Shown piece after piece: positions 1 through 11,546 of a DNA stretch of 64,000 bases; within the stretch, counting starts at the first letter, position 1, and the number at the start of each line of letters is the position of its first letter. Below the pieces are notes generated by a model that saw nothing but the letters and a program-made list of their open reading frames with translations, searched no databases and was not told the DNA's origin. Source of the DNA: Heterotrichella gracilis (lineage: Eukaryota; Sar; Xanthophyceae; Tribonematales; Xanthonemataceae); contig JAULBX010003666.1 in the NCBI GenBank assembly GCA_032358255.1, forward strand, positions 1-64,000. The letters are read 5' to 3'. The translations under genes were made by a program, and so were the position numbers.

Positions 1-56
1 GCGCCGCATGTGCAAGACTGACTGCTAATCTGGCTATTTTGCTGGAATGCATGTAA
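1..56. repeat. Dispersed repeat, copy 1
   Basis: Shares CATGTGCAAG, CTGCTAATCTGG and a following TTGCTG-AATGCATGT with 6945-7006. Copy 1 then runs into a short (AACT)n tract at about 56-75. Function unknown. Confidence 0.6.
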
Positions 57-270
57 CTAACTAACTAACTAACTAAATGATGTCTGTTATTCAGTGCTCA
101 GCCAGATGGAGTCTATTACAAATGAGCCGGCTGCGGCTGCATGGGCCATTGGCCACTGCTCCATCCAGGGTTCCAATCGATGCACAGGGGGCCTAAATCT
201 GGCCCTCACGCTCTCCCCCTGACCCTCTCCCATTTCTGCAACGCTTACTCTCCCACTCCCCTCCCCGCAG

Positions 271-1101
271 GCCCCGACGACTCCCCTTCCCCCTTGGCCA
301 TGCTCCAGGGCCGCTGGCGCCTGCTCTACTCATCGGGCTTCCTGTCAGGCAGCCTAGGGGGGCAACGACCAGGCCCACCTGCTGCGCTACTCCCCTTCAA
401 CCTTGGCCAGGTGCGTTGGAACAAAGCGCCCTAGGGTTTTGGTTGGGGCTATGCTACGTTGCACCCTTTACCCTACACTAGGATGCTGGTGTGCCCAAAA
501 GTCGGGGGTACTTGTACTTCTACATTGCGACAACGTGAACCTCGGCCAGTAAGGGTCAGTGGCTGGCTGTCAAGGGCCAGTGCAGCTGATACCGTTTGGG
601 TATAGGGTTTATGTTTCAGAAAGTCCACACCTGAACACCCCCCCCCATTCTTTGCCCCCCGTTTTCCAGATGTACCAGGACATCTCCCTTGCCCTGCTTG
701 CCCCCTCCTCATGTTTCTCCCCTTCTCAGGTGTACCAGGACATCTCCCTTGACCAGTCCACGCTGGACAATGTGGTTGAGCTCTACTTCAAGTACAACCT
801 GCCACCCCTGCCAAATTTCGCATTTGAGCAGGTGGTGACCACCGCCCGCCTCAAGCACAGCCTGGACATCCTGCCCCCCCGCACCGTGCAAATCGCGTTC
901 GACGCCACCGAGGTCAAAATCAAGGGCGGGCCCCAGGGGGTGCTGGGGAATCTGCCCACATTTGCCACCCCCGAGCTGCCGGAGCAGTTCCGGCCCTCCA
1001 AATCCATGCGCAGCGCCACCTTCGATGTGACGTATTTGGATGAGGAGATCAGGGTCACCCGGGGGGACAGGGGCGAGCTGCGAGTGTTTGCAAAGGTGTA
1101 A
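271..1101 (+). CDS. FBN4: Plastid fibrillin (PAP/FBN4-like), C-terminal two exons
   Basis: Exons 271-410 and 730-1101 join in phase and stop with TAA at 1099-1101; the N-terminus and transit peptide lie upstream of the window. The roughly 170 visible residues cover the PAP_fibrillin domain: the block WRLLYSSGF followed by SLGG and PGPP, then LGQVYQDI across the splice, NIVEL-like DNVVELYF, a FRPS segment, FDVTYLDEEIRVTRGDRG and the terminal ELRVF. That order, and especially the PGPP insert and the GDRGELRVF end, matches Arabidopsis FBN4/PAP6 as I remember it. Fibrillins coat plastoglobules and thylakoids; FBN4 is linked to plastoglobule plastoquinone and stress tolerance. The gene converges on the minus-strand methyltransferase. 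Odd feature: the start of the second exon, with its acceptor, is duplicated about 60 bp upstream inside the intron. Family is sure, FBN4 subgroup likely. Confidence 0.85.
668..753 (+). repeat. Duplicated 3' splice site and exon start in FBN4
   Basis: The acceptor plus first about 24 bases of the exon (CAG then TGTACCAGGACATCTCCCTT) occur twice, at about 668-693 and 727-753. Both copies keep a usable CAG and the reading frame stays open between them, so use of the upstream site would insert about 20 residues. It is one of the exon echoes described in the findings. Confidence 0.8.
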
Positions 1102-2167
1102 ATGCATGTGCTTTTCAAAAAGTTGGGGCCCGGGCACATGGCACGCGTCTGTGAAGAGGGGCTGCGGGCGCTTGCAAATGTGTAGGGTGGGGTGTCGTGG
1201 GGGCACAGTGCTTGTGAAGTGCGGGCTGCCCGATGCGTCATTGGTGGGGGGGGTTGGGGGGGGATTTATGGCATAAGATTCTAGCATCACCACATGTTGA
1301 TGGTTGGCAACTAGACAATAGTGGCGGCGTATAGTGACTCTTAAGAGTTGTGCATGGGTGTTTTTTGGAGGTCTTGTAACCTCATTGGGCCAATGAGGTT
1401 GCAATCCTTGACGGCAGGGTTGGCTGCAATCTGCATTGCCACATTGGTTTACCACACAATGCACCATACACCGTGGACCATTGCGGAAGCATGAGGAGTA
1501 GTAGTCACGGTGTAAGCCGTACATCGACTTGCAATTGTTGCATATTCTCTTTGGTCCCATGCTTGCCAGGCATTTGAAAGTGAACGACCTTTTCATGGGG
1601 AGAGAGTGTGCGCATGCAGCATACCACTAGACTGTTGTCAACTGGCTCAATAATAATCTGAAGAAGAGCAAAGTGTAATACTTGTTCGTTTCACTTGAAC
1701 GTCGTCCAGGCCAATGGGAATGGGATATCATTGTAAGCAATATCATCGTGGCATTCAATTTGGAGTTGCAGCTAAATTGTCAAGTCATTCACGGAATTCA
1801 ACCGGCTCTTGAGCCAGCTGTAATCTGCAGCCAATCCAATACCCCCCCCCCAATTCATCCCCCCACAGCCCTCGGCCCACCACCCGCACTCCATCCTCAC
1901 ACCGCCCTTGGACCAGTCCCCGCCATGACCACTTCGTCCCCAGCAATATGGCAGGGATAGCAGTGGACAGGAGGGACCACATCTTCCTCTGACACCTCCT
2001 CACCCTTACCCAGCGCGCCTGTCCAAGGCCGGCTGCGTAGTCAACCCCTCATTAACTAAAAGGCTTCATCCCCAACACCGCCCTGTGCCTAGGATCCAAC
2101 CCAGGGGGCTCATTTTCTTCATCCCCAGCACCATCCCCATGCCTGGGGTCCAATACCAGGGGCCCAA
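1102..2167. other. Convergent 3' intergenic region
   Basis: This stretch separates the stop codons of FBN4 (+) and the methyltransferase (-). No convincing coding exon is seen. About 1158-1190 holds a decayed copy of the FBN4 terminus (GGGCTGCGGGCGCTTGCAAA against GAGCTGCGAGTGTTTGCAAA at the gene end). From about 2041 to 2167 there are two decayed copies of the methyltransferase 3' end. Confidence 0.6.
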
Positions 2168-2222
2168 TTACTGAAAAGGTTTCATCCCCAGCACCGCCCT
2201 GTGCCTAGGGTCCGACCCCACA
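2041..2222 (-). repeat. Triplicated methyltransferase 3' end
   Basis: The last codons and stop (2168-2222) are followed by two decayed copies at about 2110-2160 and 2050-2106, all sharing TTCATCCCCAGCACC-like and GTGCCTAGG-like text on the plus strand. The copies extend past the stop codon, so the duplication is not tied to splicing. Confidence 0.75.
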
Positions 2223-4975
2223 GTGACCACATGGCTGAACCCCGCGCTACGCATGAGCTCCTCCAGGTCTGTGCCGTAGTAGCTGTCAGAGTGCGGCTCG
2301 GTGGACTTCATGAGGGTGAAGATAGGGGCGGGAAGGTTCTGGATCACCTTGGACCTGGGGGGGTGGAAGGGATGAAGGGTTTTAGGGTTTGGGAAATGAG
2401 GGTGACAGGGTTGAAGGCGCGGGAAGGTTCTGGATCACCTTGGACCTGAGGGGAGGAGGTTGCAGGGTTTGAGGGTTTGCATGGAGAGACTTAGGGTTTA
2501 GGGTTTAGGGTTTGAATAAATAAACCCGGCGATTTGCATGATGGATTATGAAGGCCTTGTGCTATATTTCAGGGCTCTGTGATTTTAATGAGCGTGAAGA
2601 TGGGCGCCGGCAGTAAAAACTGCGGTACGTGTGATGGCCTTGGACCTGGAGGGGGCCACAAGGAGAGAGATGAGGGTTTTTAGGGTTTTCATGGACTGGA
2701 AGCAGCATGGGTTTCAGGATTCTGGATGATGCAAGGGCTGGGGCTGGTATGAGGAGACAGGCGTTTTTATGACATGATTAATGCCCAAATTCAATCATAA
2801 GTTAATCATTTTCTCTTGCCGTTTTTATGACATTGATTAATGCCCAAATTCGTGGCCCACCAACAAACATGGGGTCCCCCCTCCAAATTCCCGCCACCCA
2901 TCCCACCCCCACCCACTCACTTTGGGTCGTTGTCCACATACAGCACCACCCCCCCTGGCCGCAGCAGGCGGTGCGCCTCCCCCACCATGCTGGCGATGAT
3001 GTGCGAGGGGCACTCGTGGATGACAAACTGCGAGGATAACAGGTCGAAGGAGGAGGGGGGGAAGGGGGCGGCCTCCGCGTTCCCGTGCACGTAGGTGATG
3101 GTGCGGGGGGGCGGCGAGGGCTGGCGCTGCTTCTGCCTGCGGGTGGTGGTGGTGGAGAGGGGAGGTCAAGGGGTGCGCGGCATTCACTTTGCTCATCTAA
3201 AACTCGACCTAGTCACTGCAGATCGGGCAACAGGACAACACAACATTGACGAAAACACCGCTGCAGATTGGTAGATTGGGGTAGGCAGCCGCTACTTCCA
3301 CACCCTACACCCTGGCCCCCCAAACCCTAAACTCACCTCTCCCTGTACTCCGCCACTGCCAAAAAGTGCGGCGACAGGTCCAGCCCTGTCACTGCAGCAG
3401 ATGGGTATGTGGCAGCCAGCCAGCGCGTGCTGACCCCCGCAGAGCACCCCACATCAAGCACATCTGACACCTCCCGGGCGCCGTGGGCTGTGCGGAAGGC
3501 CTGCGGGTGGGGTGGAAGGTGGGTGGATGCATGGGTGGTGGTGATATGGTGGTGGCTGTGGCGGTCGAGTGGGGGGTGGTGGGGCTGTATACGTGTGTGC
3601 ATTGGTCTGTATGGGCCTTGGGTGTATGTGAGGCTTGTGTGTGTGTGGATGGATGGTGGGGAGGCGTGGCATCAGGGTTGGATACATTTGGGCATTGCCA
3701 CGGGTGGCGCCCGCAGGGGAATCAAAATCATCAACTGCCAGGTGGTCCACACCAACAGGGGCCCACATCACCATGCAACAATTAGGACATTTTCGACCAA
3801 ACGTTACAGCCTGTTCAGTTAACTCTAAACTCCAACCTGCACTGCATCCATGGCCGCCCGCCTCACCCTAAACCCTGACCACCCACCTGCACCGCATCCA
3901 TGACCGCCCCCCGCACCCGCCTGCCCGCCTCTTCCACACTCAGCCCCTCCTCCTTGAAAACCCGTAGGTGCATGGCGTCAGTGGCGGGCTCCACCTCAAA
4001 TGCCGCCAGCCAGTTGAGGTTGCCCTGGTCGTATGCATGGAAGGGCTGGAGGTAGTAGCCGGGGTAGACAAGGGAGGGGTCCTCCATCTCCGCCTTGAGG
4101 GCGTACACCTGCGTGGATGCCCGTGGGTGTGCGTGTGTGGTGTGTGGTGTGTGCGTGTGTGGTGTGTGTAGGGTGTGGGGTGTGTATGGTGAGGGCTGGA
4201 AGTAGAAGTAGCCATGGTAGGCCAGGGAGGAGTCTTCCAGTTCTGGTCTTGAGGGCGTAGGTATTGATAGGGGTAACAGCAGGGTTGGTGTCTCTGCCAT
4301 GTGCCCAGGCAATGAGGGTGCTGGTAGGCTGGCTTCTTTACTGCCCCCTGAACCCCTAAGACCCAAATTGCACAGTCTCTCTTCTGCCACCCACCCTTGG
4401 CGCCTCCAGCTCACCATTGCTTGACTGCATCCCTAACACCCCAAACCCTAAAAAAAGAACCCAGCTTTATAGATGTCCACCTATCCCTGGCGCCGCGTCC
4501 AGCGCACAGAGGTGCCCACCCCAACCCACCCCCGAAACCCTAAGACCACAAAAACCCTAACCGCGGCTAGGGGTGCGTGCGCCCCACCCACCTCTGGCGT
4601 CGCCTTCAGCGCTCGGATGTTGGCGTCCCACCCCACCCCCGCCTTCTCAGCTGTTCCCTTTAGCACCCCCTTGGCCAACACCTTCATGGCTGCGTAGAGG
4701 GGCGGGGTGTTGATGGCTACATTCACCACCTTGGATAGCAACGTGTCACCGGTCCACTGCGGCTGCGCCTTGTCGGAGGGGGCGGTGGTGCTGGCGGCGG
4801 GGCCTGCCCTGGCGGCGGTGGGCCTGGGGCGGGGCGCGTGGTGGCGGTGGTGGGGGGTGTGTGTGTGCACCCGTGGTGTGTGCAGCTGCGAGGGCAGTAG
4901 GCCAGCCATGAAGGAGGAGGCTACCAATGGGTTCCACCAGTGAAAGACCGACAATGGGATCACTTTAGGCAACAC
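2168..4975 (-). CDS. Class I SAM-dependent methyltransferase
   Basis: Five exons chain in phase: 4592-4975, 3887-4108, 3337-3500, 2921-3136 and 2168-2354, giving 1,173 nt or 390 aa. The start is the first ATG of the open frame at 4975; the Pro/His-rich N-terminus could be an organelle-targeting leader but is not conserved, so the start is less sure. The Rossmann methyltransferase core is clear: motif I VLDVGCSAG at about 215-223, the acidic SAM-binding turn GLDLSP, the block HGNAEAAPF, SSQFVIHE, and LRPGGVVLYVDND. Upstream conserved text PGYYLQPFHAYDQGNLNW is typical of a plant and algal methyltransferase family of unknown substrate. The substrate cannot be told from sequence. Echo copies of exon ends fill its introns and 3' flank, and a dispersed 70-bp repeat lies in the intron at 3501-3886. 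Confidence 0.88.
2409..2650 (-). repeat. Two echoes of the last methyltransferase exon start
   Basis: The acceptor and exon start at 2325-2362 (plus-strand text GGTTCTGGATCACCTTGGAC) recur at about 2409-2450 nearly unchanged, and in decayed form at about 2583-2650. Telomere-like words (about 2488-2513, three TTTAGGG units) lie between the copies. Confidence 0.75.
2488..2513. repeat. Telomere-like tract
   Basis: Three head-to-tail TTTAGGG units in the last methyltransferase intron. Comparable patches lie at 22100-22150, 23008-23036, 50103-50122, 52674-52690, 58735-58765, 61196-61222 and 61995-62062. Confidence 0.9.
3667..3740. repeat. Dispersed 70-bp repeat, copy A
   Basis: About 73 bp, over 90% identical to copies at 40494-40566 and 40696-40768, in the same orientation. 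The core includes GGTTGGATACATT, GGCATTGCCACG and GGGGAATCAAAATCATCAA, with a short inverted repeat GCCACGGGTGGC. Weaker similarity continues on both sides for perhaps 120-150 bp in all. This copy is intronic in the methyltransferase gene. Family unknown. Confidence 0.85.
4390..4625 (-). repeat. Echoes of methyltransferase exon 1 end
   Basis: The exon 1 donor region (about 4588-4630) is echoed in intron 1 at about 4477-4525 and again near 4390-4412. All share a CCACC(T)..TGGCG core with CAGCGC text, interspersed with CCCTAA words. In the same intron, 4190-4255 is a decayed copy of the exon 2 start at 4036-4112. Confidence 0.6.
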
Positions 4976-6653
4976 CCCGTGTGGACCTGTTGTATCAAAG
5001 TCCTAGTGCGATGTGGGCATTTTACAGGGGCATGCCCAAAGATCGACAATATCTGGCCTCGATGGCAACAAACAACAGGGATACAAAGGCTGCAACAGTG
5101 TTAGTAAACAAGGCAAAGGTTTGTGTGTCGAGCGATGTGAGTACGTTGTATGGGATAAAGACGATGCTTGGACCCCAGTGACGTGCAGATAAGGGAGTGG
5201 ATATTGCAATTGTTTTAATTTAAAATGCTATTCAATTTATTTGTTCAATAAACCTGCAGCCTTTTCGAACGCCCAGTTAAGGCTGTACCAGGCAGAGGTC
5301 CTATCACTGATTATTGTCACTGGAACACGCAAAGCCTGTAAACGTTATGTGGTATGAGTCCACAACGGACCAACTTGACCTTTCAAACTGCCACACCGTT
5401 AACAGTTGGGATGGCACTGTAGACTCCACCCCAAGTTACAACTTGTCAAGAGCAGGCACTGCCAGGCAAGGAATTTCCTTTCAAAGCACACACACACACC
5501 TATCATCGGTACACCATGGATTGTGCAGTGTGGTACAGCTCCCCTTGCGCAGGCATTGCGCAAGGCCCCAAGGATCACACTTAGACACAGCCCTGTGTGT
5601 ACAGCCTACACCATGGCTCAATGACAACAGCAACCCCTGTACAAGGTGTCAAGATGGTGTCAAGTACCACGTATACCACTGGGATCTCGAGACAGTCTCA
5701 GCCCTCCCTGTGGGCCACTGCTGGTTGACAACTGGTGTTAACTCATGCAACCAACCTGCTGACAATTGGCTAGAACATCTACAACTGCTTTAGTGCGCAG
5801 ACACGCAAACAACAATATACTCAAATTGAGGCAGTTCCAAGGTGTGTCACTGTCCATTGTTGGTTCGGACGCACACAGTCTAGCCAAGGAAAACATGCCG
5901 CATGCTGTAGCAGCACCACCCTCAGGGTCTTAAGTGAAAACACACCAACTGCCGGTTGCTGGTGCCCTATCCGGCTTGCCACACCAGACCATAGCGGCTG
6001 CTCGGCAGCACAACAAGCAGTACCGATAACAACCAATAGGAATTCTTGGGTAGTTCCATGTCAACCCCAGGCGGCGCCTTGCGGCCACCCCCACCTTGGC
6101 CACAGTCACCCGCCAGCACAGCCTGAACCCTTCTCCCCCCCACAGACCAGCAGCAAGCCACAGCAGCCCCCACACCCCTTATGCCACCTCCCCAATGCGC
6201 CATCCTTAGGGTTAGGTCCTCGCACACCATGTGCGCCCCTCCCTGTGCCAGGGCAAATCCCCAGGCCGCCCCCCCCTCACCCAAAGCCAGAACCACACAG
6301 CCCAGTGCCCCATCACGGGCTGCTGCTCAGCGCCAAGAATCCCCCACAGGCTCTCTCCCCTTTAAACAAAGCCCCCTCATGCGTCCTCCCTCGGCATTGC
6401 ATTAAGGTCCATCCTCCCGGATCATCAGCGGCTCCCCCATGTGCCAGAAGCAGAGCGCAGGTGTGAAGAGGAGCAGCCCTAGCGCCCCGTCAACTGCTGC
6501 TGCTGAGCGCCGAGAGGCCTACATAGGCTGCCCATTTCGACCTGCAAGCGCTGGCTCCCCCTCAAACTGAAGCCCCCCTACGCGTCCTCCTTTGGTGGTT
6601 TTGGGTTATTTGTGGGGCCTCAAATTTGGCCCCCCTCAAATAAGCCCCCACCC
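4976..6653. other. Intergenic region between methyltransferase and kinase
   Basis: No exon-like coding was recognised from 4976 to about 6370; it must hold the methyltransferase promoter and the kinase 3' UTR. From about 6373 two decayed copies of the kinase terminal exon precede the real one. Confidence 0.5.
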
Positions 6654-6720
6654 CTATGCGTCCTCCTCCGGTACCACGTTGAGGTCGTCCTCGCGCATCA
6701 TGAGCGGCTCCTCGTGCAGG
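6373..6720 (-). repeat. Echo array of the kinase terminal exon
   Basis: The terminal exon text around the stop (plus strand TATGCGTCCTCCTCCGGTAC, 6655 onward) is echoed at about 6575-6600 and, longer, at about 6373-6440, where ATCATCAGCGGCTC matches ATCATGAGCGGCTC of the exon. The copies lie downstream of the stop codon on the gene strand. Confidence 0.65.
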
Positions 6721-9700
6721 TCCACACGCGAAACCTCCTTGCTGCCGGCGGGCGCGGCGGTACCCGCGGTGGTGATCATGTCCTGCAGCGCCTTGTTGCG
6801 AGCCTGGACGAGCTTCTGCAGAACGGGAAGAGGGGGGCGGTTGGAGGTCAGGCATACACATACACACCCTGGGGGGTCTAGAGTGCATAGTTGCACAGAT
6901 CTGAGACATGTGTACAAAATTGTAAACAGTGTTCCAAAGTGCTTGGCGCCCCATGTGCAAGTCTGGCTGCTAATCTGGATGCCTTGCTGTAATGCATGTG
7001 GCTAAGTATTTAAGTAAGGATGCATGGTGGCGGCATGAGGTGGCGTGCGCTGTGGTGCCAAGGGGTAAGGGATGCACCCCGCGAGTGGTAACGCATACAT
7101 TGGGCGCAGCAGCATGGCACCACGCATGTGGCATCCATTTTCTTCTGCTTGAATCAACCTACCGGGTCCAGCTTGCGCCGTGCGATGTACTCGTTCAGCC
7201 TGCTTTGCTCCTTATTCACACCGCCCAGCGCCTCCTGCACGCGCCATCACACACATTCAGCCCGCAGCCCGCGGTGGCAAGGTATGGGCTCCAGCACCTG
7301 GGTATAGGTTGCCACGCATGCGCAGTGGAGCATGAGGTGGCAGGCATGCGGGAGGGAGTGCGTGGGAGTCAACAAGTGCATGGCTGCTGCACCGAAGATG
7401 TGCGGGCCAGGCGCCTTGGCGGCAGAGTGTGCACGGGGTTGACTGCATGTGATTATTCATGGGGCTCCTTGCATAGGGTTCACTGCAAAGGGTTCAATGG
7501 GCACCAGAGCCCATATCCTTGGCAATAATCAATGCATGGGTATCATTGCAAGCTGGCTTTCTTGTCGGAATGCAAGTTATATCAATAATTGCAAGCGGTT
7601 ACACTGCCTGCACGCACCACTAGCTTTGGCAGCAGCGGCTTCTGGTACCAGGGGTGCTGCTCGATGTCTGGCACTGTGATCCGCTTCTTCTCGTCAATCA
7701 CAAAGATCTTGTTGAGCAGGTCGGTGCACTCGCTAGACAGCTGCAGGGGAGGAGGGGGCAAGGAGCACGTCAGCCACATGAAACCCTAAAACCCCAAGTC
7801 CTAACCACATTGAGAACTGAGCCCTAAGCCTTGGATGATGATATGGCATGCCATGCATGGCACATGAAAAGGTCTTTCAATGGCGGCCTGTAGTGAACAG
7901 TGCAATGGCAGGAGCATGGGAAGCCAACCAGCATCCCTCCACCCGGCCAATCTGGCGCACCTCCTTCAGTGGCGATGTGCACAATCGTGCAACTCTACAC
8001 AATGACTCTAAATGCAGTTGGCGAAGTACACGGCAAGCCATCCCCACCCCTTACACCCCGCGTGGTCGATGGTGTGTTCCTTGTTCACCACTCCAAGGCA
8101 CCAAACTTGGCTCAACCTGTAATTCGCTGGGAAGCCACCCATGCGCCCCGGCTGGCACCTCTTTGACCGACCCCGCAGTGTGCAGTTTATTTTGGATGAC
8201 CCTAAACCCTAACCCGCACCTTCTTGACCGACCCTGCGATGTGTGGCAGCTCGCTCCACCGCTTGCTGACCTGCTGCAGCCACACTTCCAGGTGCGCCTC
8301 ACTGGTGTTGGGGTCGGGGTGCTCGGTGTGGTCAAAGGGGAAGGTGCCCAGCAGCATCACGATCAGCAGCACCCCAGAGGCCCACACGTCCACGGAGCGG
8401 CCGTCGTACCCGCGCGCGCCGTTGCGCGAGTTGATCAGCTCCGGGGACATGTACACGGGGGTGCTGCGCGCCGGGGGTGGGGTTGAGGGTTAGGGTTTAA
8501 GGGTGCTATGGGGTTTGGTGTGGCGTTGGTGGCGGACAAATTGGCCATGCTTAGAGTACTTAGTACATAATGTGGGAGAACGTGGTGGCTTGTGTGGCGC
8601 AGCATTTCAGCATTGCTTGGGCTAGTCCAGCACAGCAATCAGGGTCAGCAGTGTATGTGCGTACCCTATGTGGGTGTACATGTTGGCGTCTTCTGACCAG
8701 GTCTTGGCAAAGCCAAAGTCGCAGATCTTGAGCACTGGGGGGTCGCTGCCGTCAAGTAGCGTGTTGTCCAGTTTCAAGTCTCTGCAGCAAGTGCCAGAGG
8801 GTCAAGCACACCACAAGCGATATGCACTGCGGCTGAAGGGTGAAGCAGTGCACCCCAACCCATGAATGCTTCACGGGCTGCCAAAAGGTGCTCCTTGCTA
8901 TGCGTGTTGATGGATGTTCAACTGACAACCTCACAGCCTGCGCCTGGAGTGACTCACTTTTGAGAAATTCCCAAGTGGGGAATTCCAACCGGCTGCGTGG
9001 TGTTCAATGTTCAATGAAAGATGCATCAACACGCTCAGCAAGCAGCACATTCCAGCAGCCTGTGCAGCCTTTGCGGCTGACCTTGCCTCAATAGTACACC
9101 TATCCTTGCCACCAACATGGGGAGGCATGCTGCTTACCTGTGCGCCACGCAGTGCTCGTGGCAGTAGTCCACAGCGGAGAGGAATTGCTGCACCACAGAC
9201 GAAACAGCCACTCAGCCTTTGAGTACAGCACGTCAGGATAAAGCCTTTTGGTTGGCAGAAGGCAGTGAAGGTGGTACAGGACGGTGGTGTTGCAGGTGGT
9301 ACATGACAAGGTGTTGCAGCCTCACCTTGAAGAAATATCTTGCCTCGTCCTCTGATAGGAAGAGCCCCGTTTGTTGGGCAGTTGTGAACCGCTCAGCCAC
9401 GTAGGAGGTCAAGCTGCCTCCTGCTGCATACTCCATCACCAGCGCCAGGTGGGTGGGCGTGAGCAGGGCCTCAAACGCCTTGATCACATTTGCATGGCCC
9501 CACCCAAGGTCTGCTTGTATCTGTTGGGGAGCAAGATACCCAGTAAATACTTTACTTCAGAGTTGTGTGCTGTGAGCCAAGCTCACCATGCACCTGTCCC
9601 TCACCACCAGGGCTGTCTGTCTGTCTGGGGTAATGGCATGAAGGGGCCCGGAACAGAAGGTCCCTAACTCCTCAAGGACACAAGGCTACAGATGGACGAA

Positions 9701-10093
9701 CCAACACAAATAAACGCAGGCAAGTTGGGTCTGCGACAAGGGCATACCGTGGACCTTCTGCCTTGAGCCTTCATGCATTTGCGGATGTGCCATCCTTACC
9801 GTGAACTCCCGCAGCAGCGTTGCCATGAGAACCCGAGGGACGGGGCGTTTGATGAACTTGATTGCCACCAGACTATTGTTCCCAGGCGTCTTCCCAAGCC
9901 ACGTATCCCCCGTCCCACCGCGCCCTAAATGCTTCACCAGCGAATACGTCCCGTTGAGCCCAAAGTCGGGTCGTACTGATCCCCCCGCCCTAGTCTTTGA
10001 GCCATCTTTGTGCTTCTTGTCCTTGTTGCCCGAAGTCCTAGCGCTCGCTGGCTCGTACCCGTCCCCACTGGATGGAGAAAAGCAGTTGCCCAT
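6654..10093 (-). CDS. Ser/Thr protein kinase, SnRK2-like, predicted N-myristoylated
   Basis: Eight exons chain in phase: 9800-10093, 9326-9520, 9138-9187, 8665-8781, 8220-8463, 7618-7740, 7163-7234, 6654-6815; 1,257 nt, 418 aa. The start at 10093 gives MGNCFS, a classic N-myristoylation signal with a palmitoylatable Cys4, so membrane anchoring is likely. All kinase landmarks are present: glycine loop LGRGGTG at 56-62, VAIK lysine 79, HRDLKLDN with catalytic Asp 181, DFG at 201-203, and GTPVYMSPE. The catalytic core and the post-kinase helix best resemble SnRK2/CDPK-type plant kinases; no EF-hands or NAF motif are seen. The tail is charged and ends LNVVPEEDA. The exon 6 donor could be 3 nt further downstream. 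An echo of the exon 5 end lies at about 8157-8185. Substrate unknown. Confidence 0.85.
6945..7006. repeat. Dispersed repeat, copy 2
   Basis: Second copy of the roughly 60-bp repeat at 1-56, lying in the last intron of the kinase gene. A weaker relative may lie at about 7527-7570. Confidence 0.6.
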
Positions 10094-11546
10094 CGTGCAA
10101 AGCTGTCCAAGGCCCCTACCTCAAAACCGCTGAGACCCAGGCCATGGCCCAACAACCCTCCCAGCACAAAACGCACGCAGCGTACGCCACCGTTCGCGTA
10201 GGCACGTTAAACAGCAGTTCTCATCAAGCGTTGATAACTAGAAGACAGTGGCAGACGATCAACAGAAAGATGATTTGCTGCTTGGCCAGTCACAAAAAAG
10301 CCTTTAGTAAAGGTATATAGGCGTTGTGATATCCCTTTTGCCCCGCTTGCGGAGTGGGGGGTGCAAATTGCTGCATACCAGGGTTTTAGAACCACCACGT
10401 TTGAGGGTACGCCAGCTTTTCTTACTGGTGACTAGCTTGCTAAACTTCCAACGCGGCTGTGTAAACCAAACGCGAATTTTCCGGTTGGGATCACTTGATG
10501 CCAAGTGAAAACCCTGAGTGCTACCGGACCACTCCTTCAATACCTCCAGGTTTTGGGACACACATAGCCAGTCTAGGCTGACAGGCTCGTGCATGGTTTC
10601 AAACCTGCTTAAAAGACAACCAGACAACCCAGAAAGCTATGGTTCACAAGCCTTGGACCAATGCTCGCATGGCTGGGGCATGCCAGAAAATGGTCACTGC
10701 CCATATGCCATCGGACACTGCCCAGGAGTAAGAACCACCGTGTGGTTGCTGTACCACCTCGATAAGCCTGAATAGCGCAGACGGGCATAGAGAAATACCA
10801 CTGCAATGCGTACTTCACTGGTGCATGAAATATGGTAAGGGTGCCATCCCAAGCTCAGAAAAACGGGATTTATTTGACCCACAGGACTCGAACCCTCATG
10901 GAACCGTTCTTATACCAGCCACTTTTAATATTTAAGCAACCTGCTGTGTGTTCCTGGCTGCACGACAAGGCCATGACCTCGACTAGCGCCAGCGTGGGTT
11001 TGGTGGTGGCAACCATCAATCAGCAGAGGACACTTACAAGGACTTGCACCCTACAGTGGCAACAGGGTGCCGTGTCATACCATATATGGGCACTGTCTTG
11101 GGCCACTGAACACACCCTGGACTCTAAGTCACAAATGCTGGGGCTTGCCACGGGCTGCTGCTGTACAGCTGTGGAGCAACACCATGCCCTGACCCACGTC
11201 CCCAGCCCCATCCCTCCCCACCCACCCACATGCCTCGGACAGTGGTGCACCTCCTCATCACAGGGCACCGCAACCCCAACCCCCCACCGCGTGCGGGTTG
11301 GCAGTGCAGGGCTTCCCCCCCGATAGCCCAAAACAAGTTCCACGCCCCAAAACCGTGCACCTCCTCGCCCCCCCCCCCCACCACCCTGTCCAGCGGGTTA
11401 CCCAGCGGGCACCCTCTCTATTATCCGTGTGCCAGCTGCGTATGCGTTGCCATCCCCAGGAAAGCAATGGAGCGCTGCAACTCCCCCGGGTAGGCGCTAG
11501 GGTTTAGGGTCCTTGCGTTAGGGTTGCGGGTCGTCCCCTCGTCCCC
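10094..11546. other. Intergenic region between kinase and SELENOF
   Basis: Both neighbours are on the minus strand, so this holds the kinase promoter and the SELENOF 3' UTR. No exon with a recognisable product was found. A tRNA-like B box near 10884 was examined and rejected. Confidence 0.5.

Noticed and set aside
10860-10960. tRNA-like B box (minus strand GGGTTCGAGTCC) followed by a T run
   Set aside because: The T stem pairs poorly, no acceptor stem or A box fits at the right distance, so a tRNA gene is not supported.
11300-11546. SECIS element downstream of SELENOF
   Set aside because: The gene has no in-frame TGA needing recoding, and no convincing AUGA/GA core hairpin was seen.
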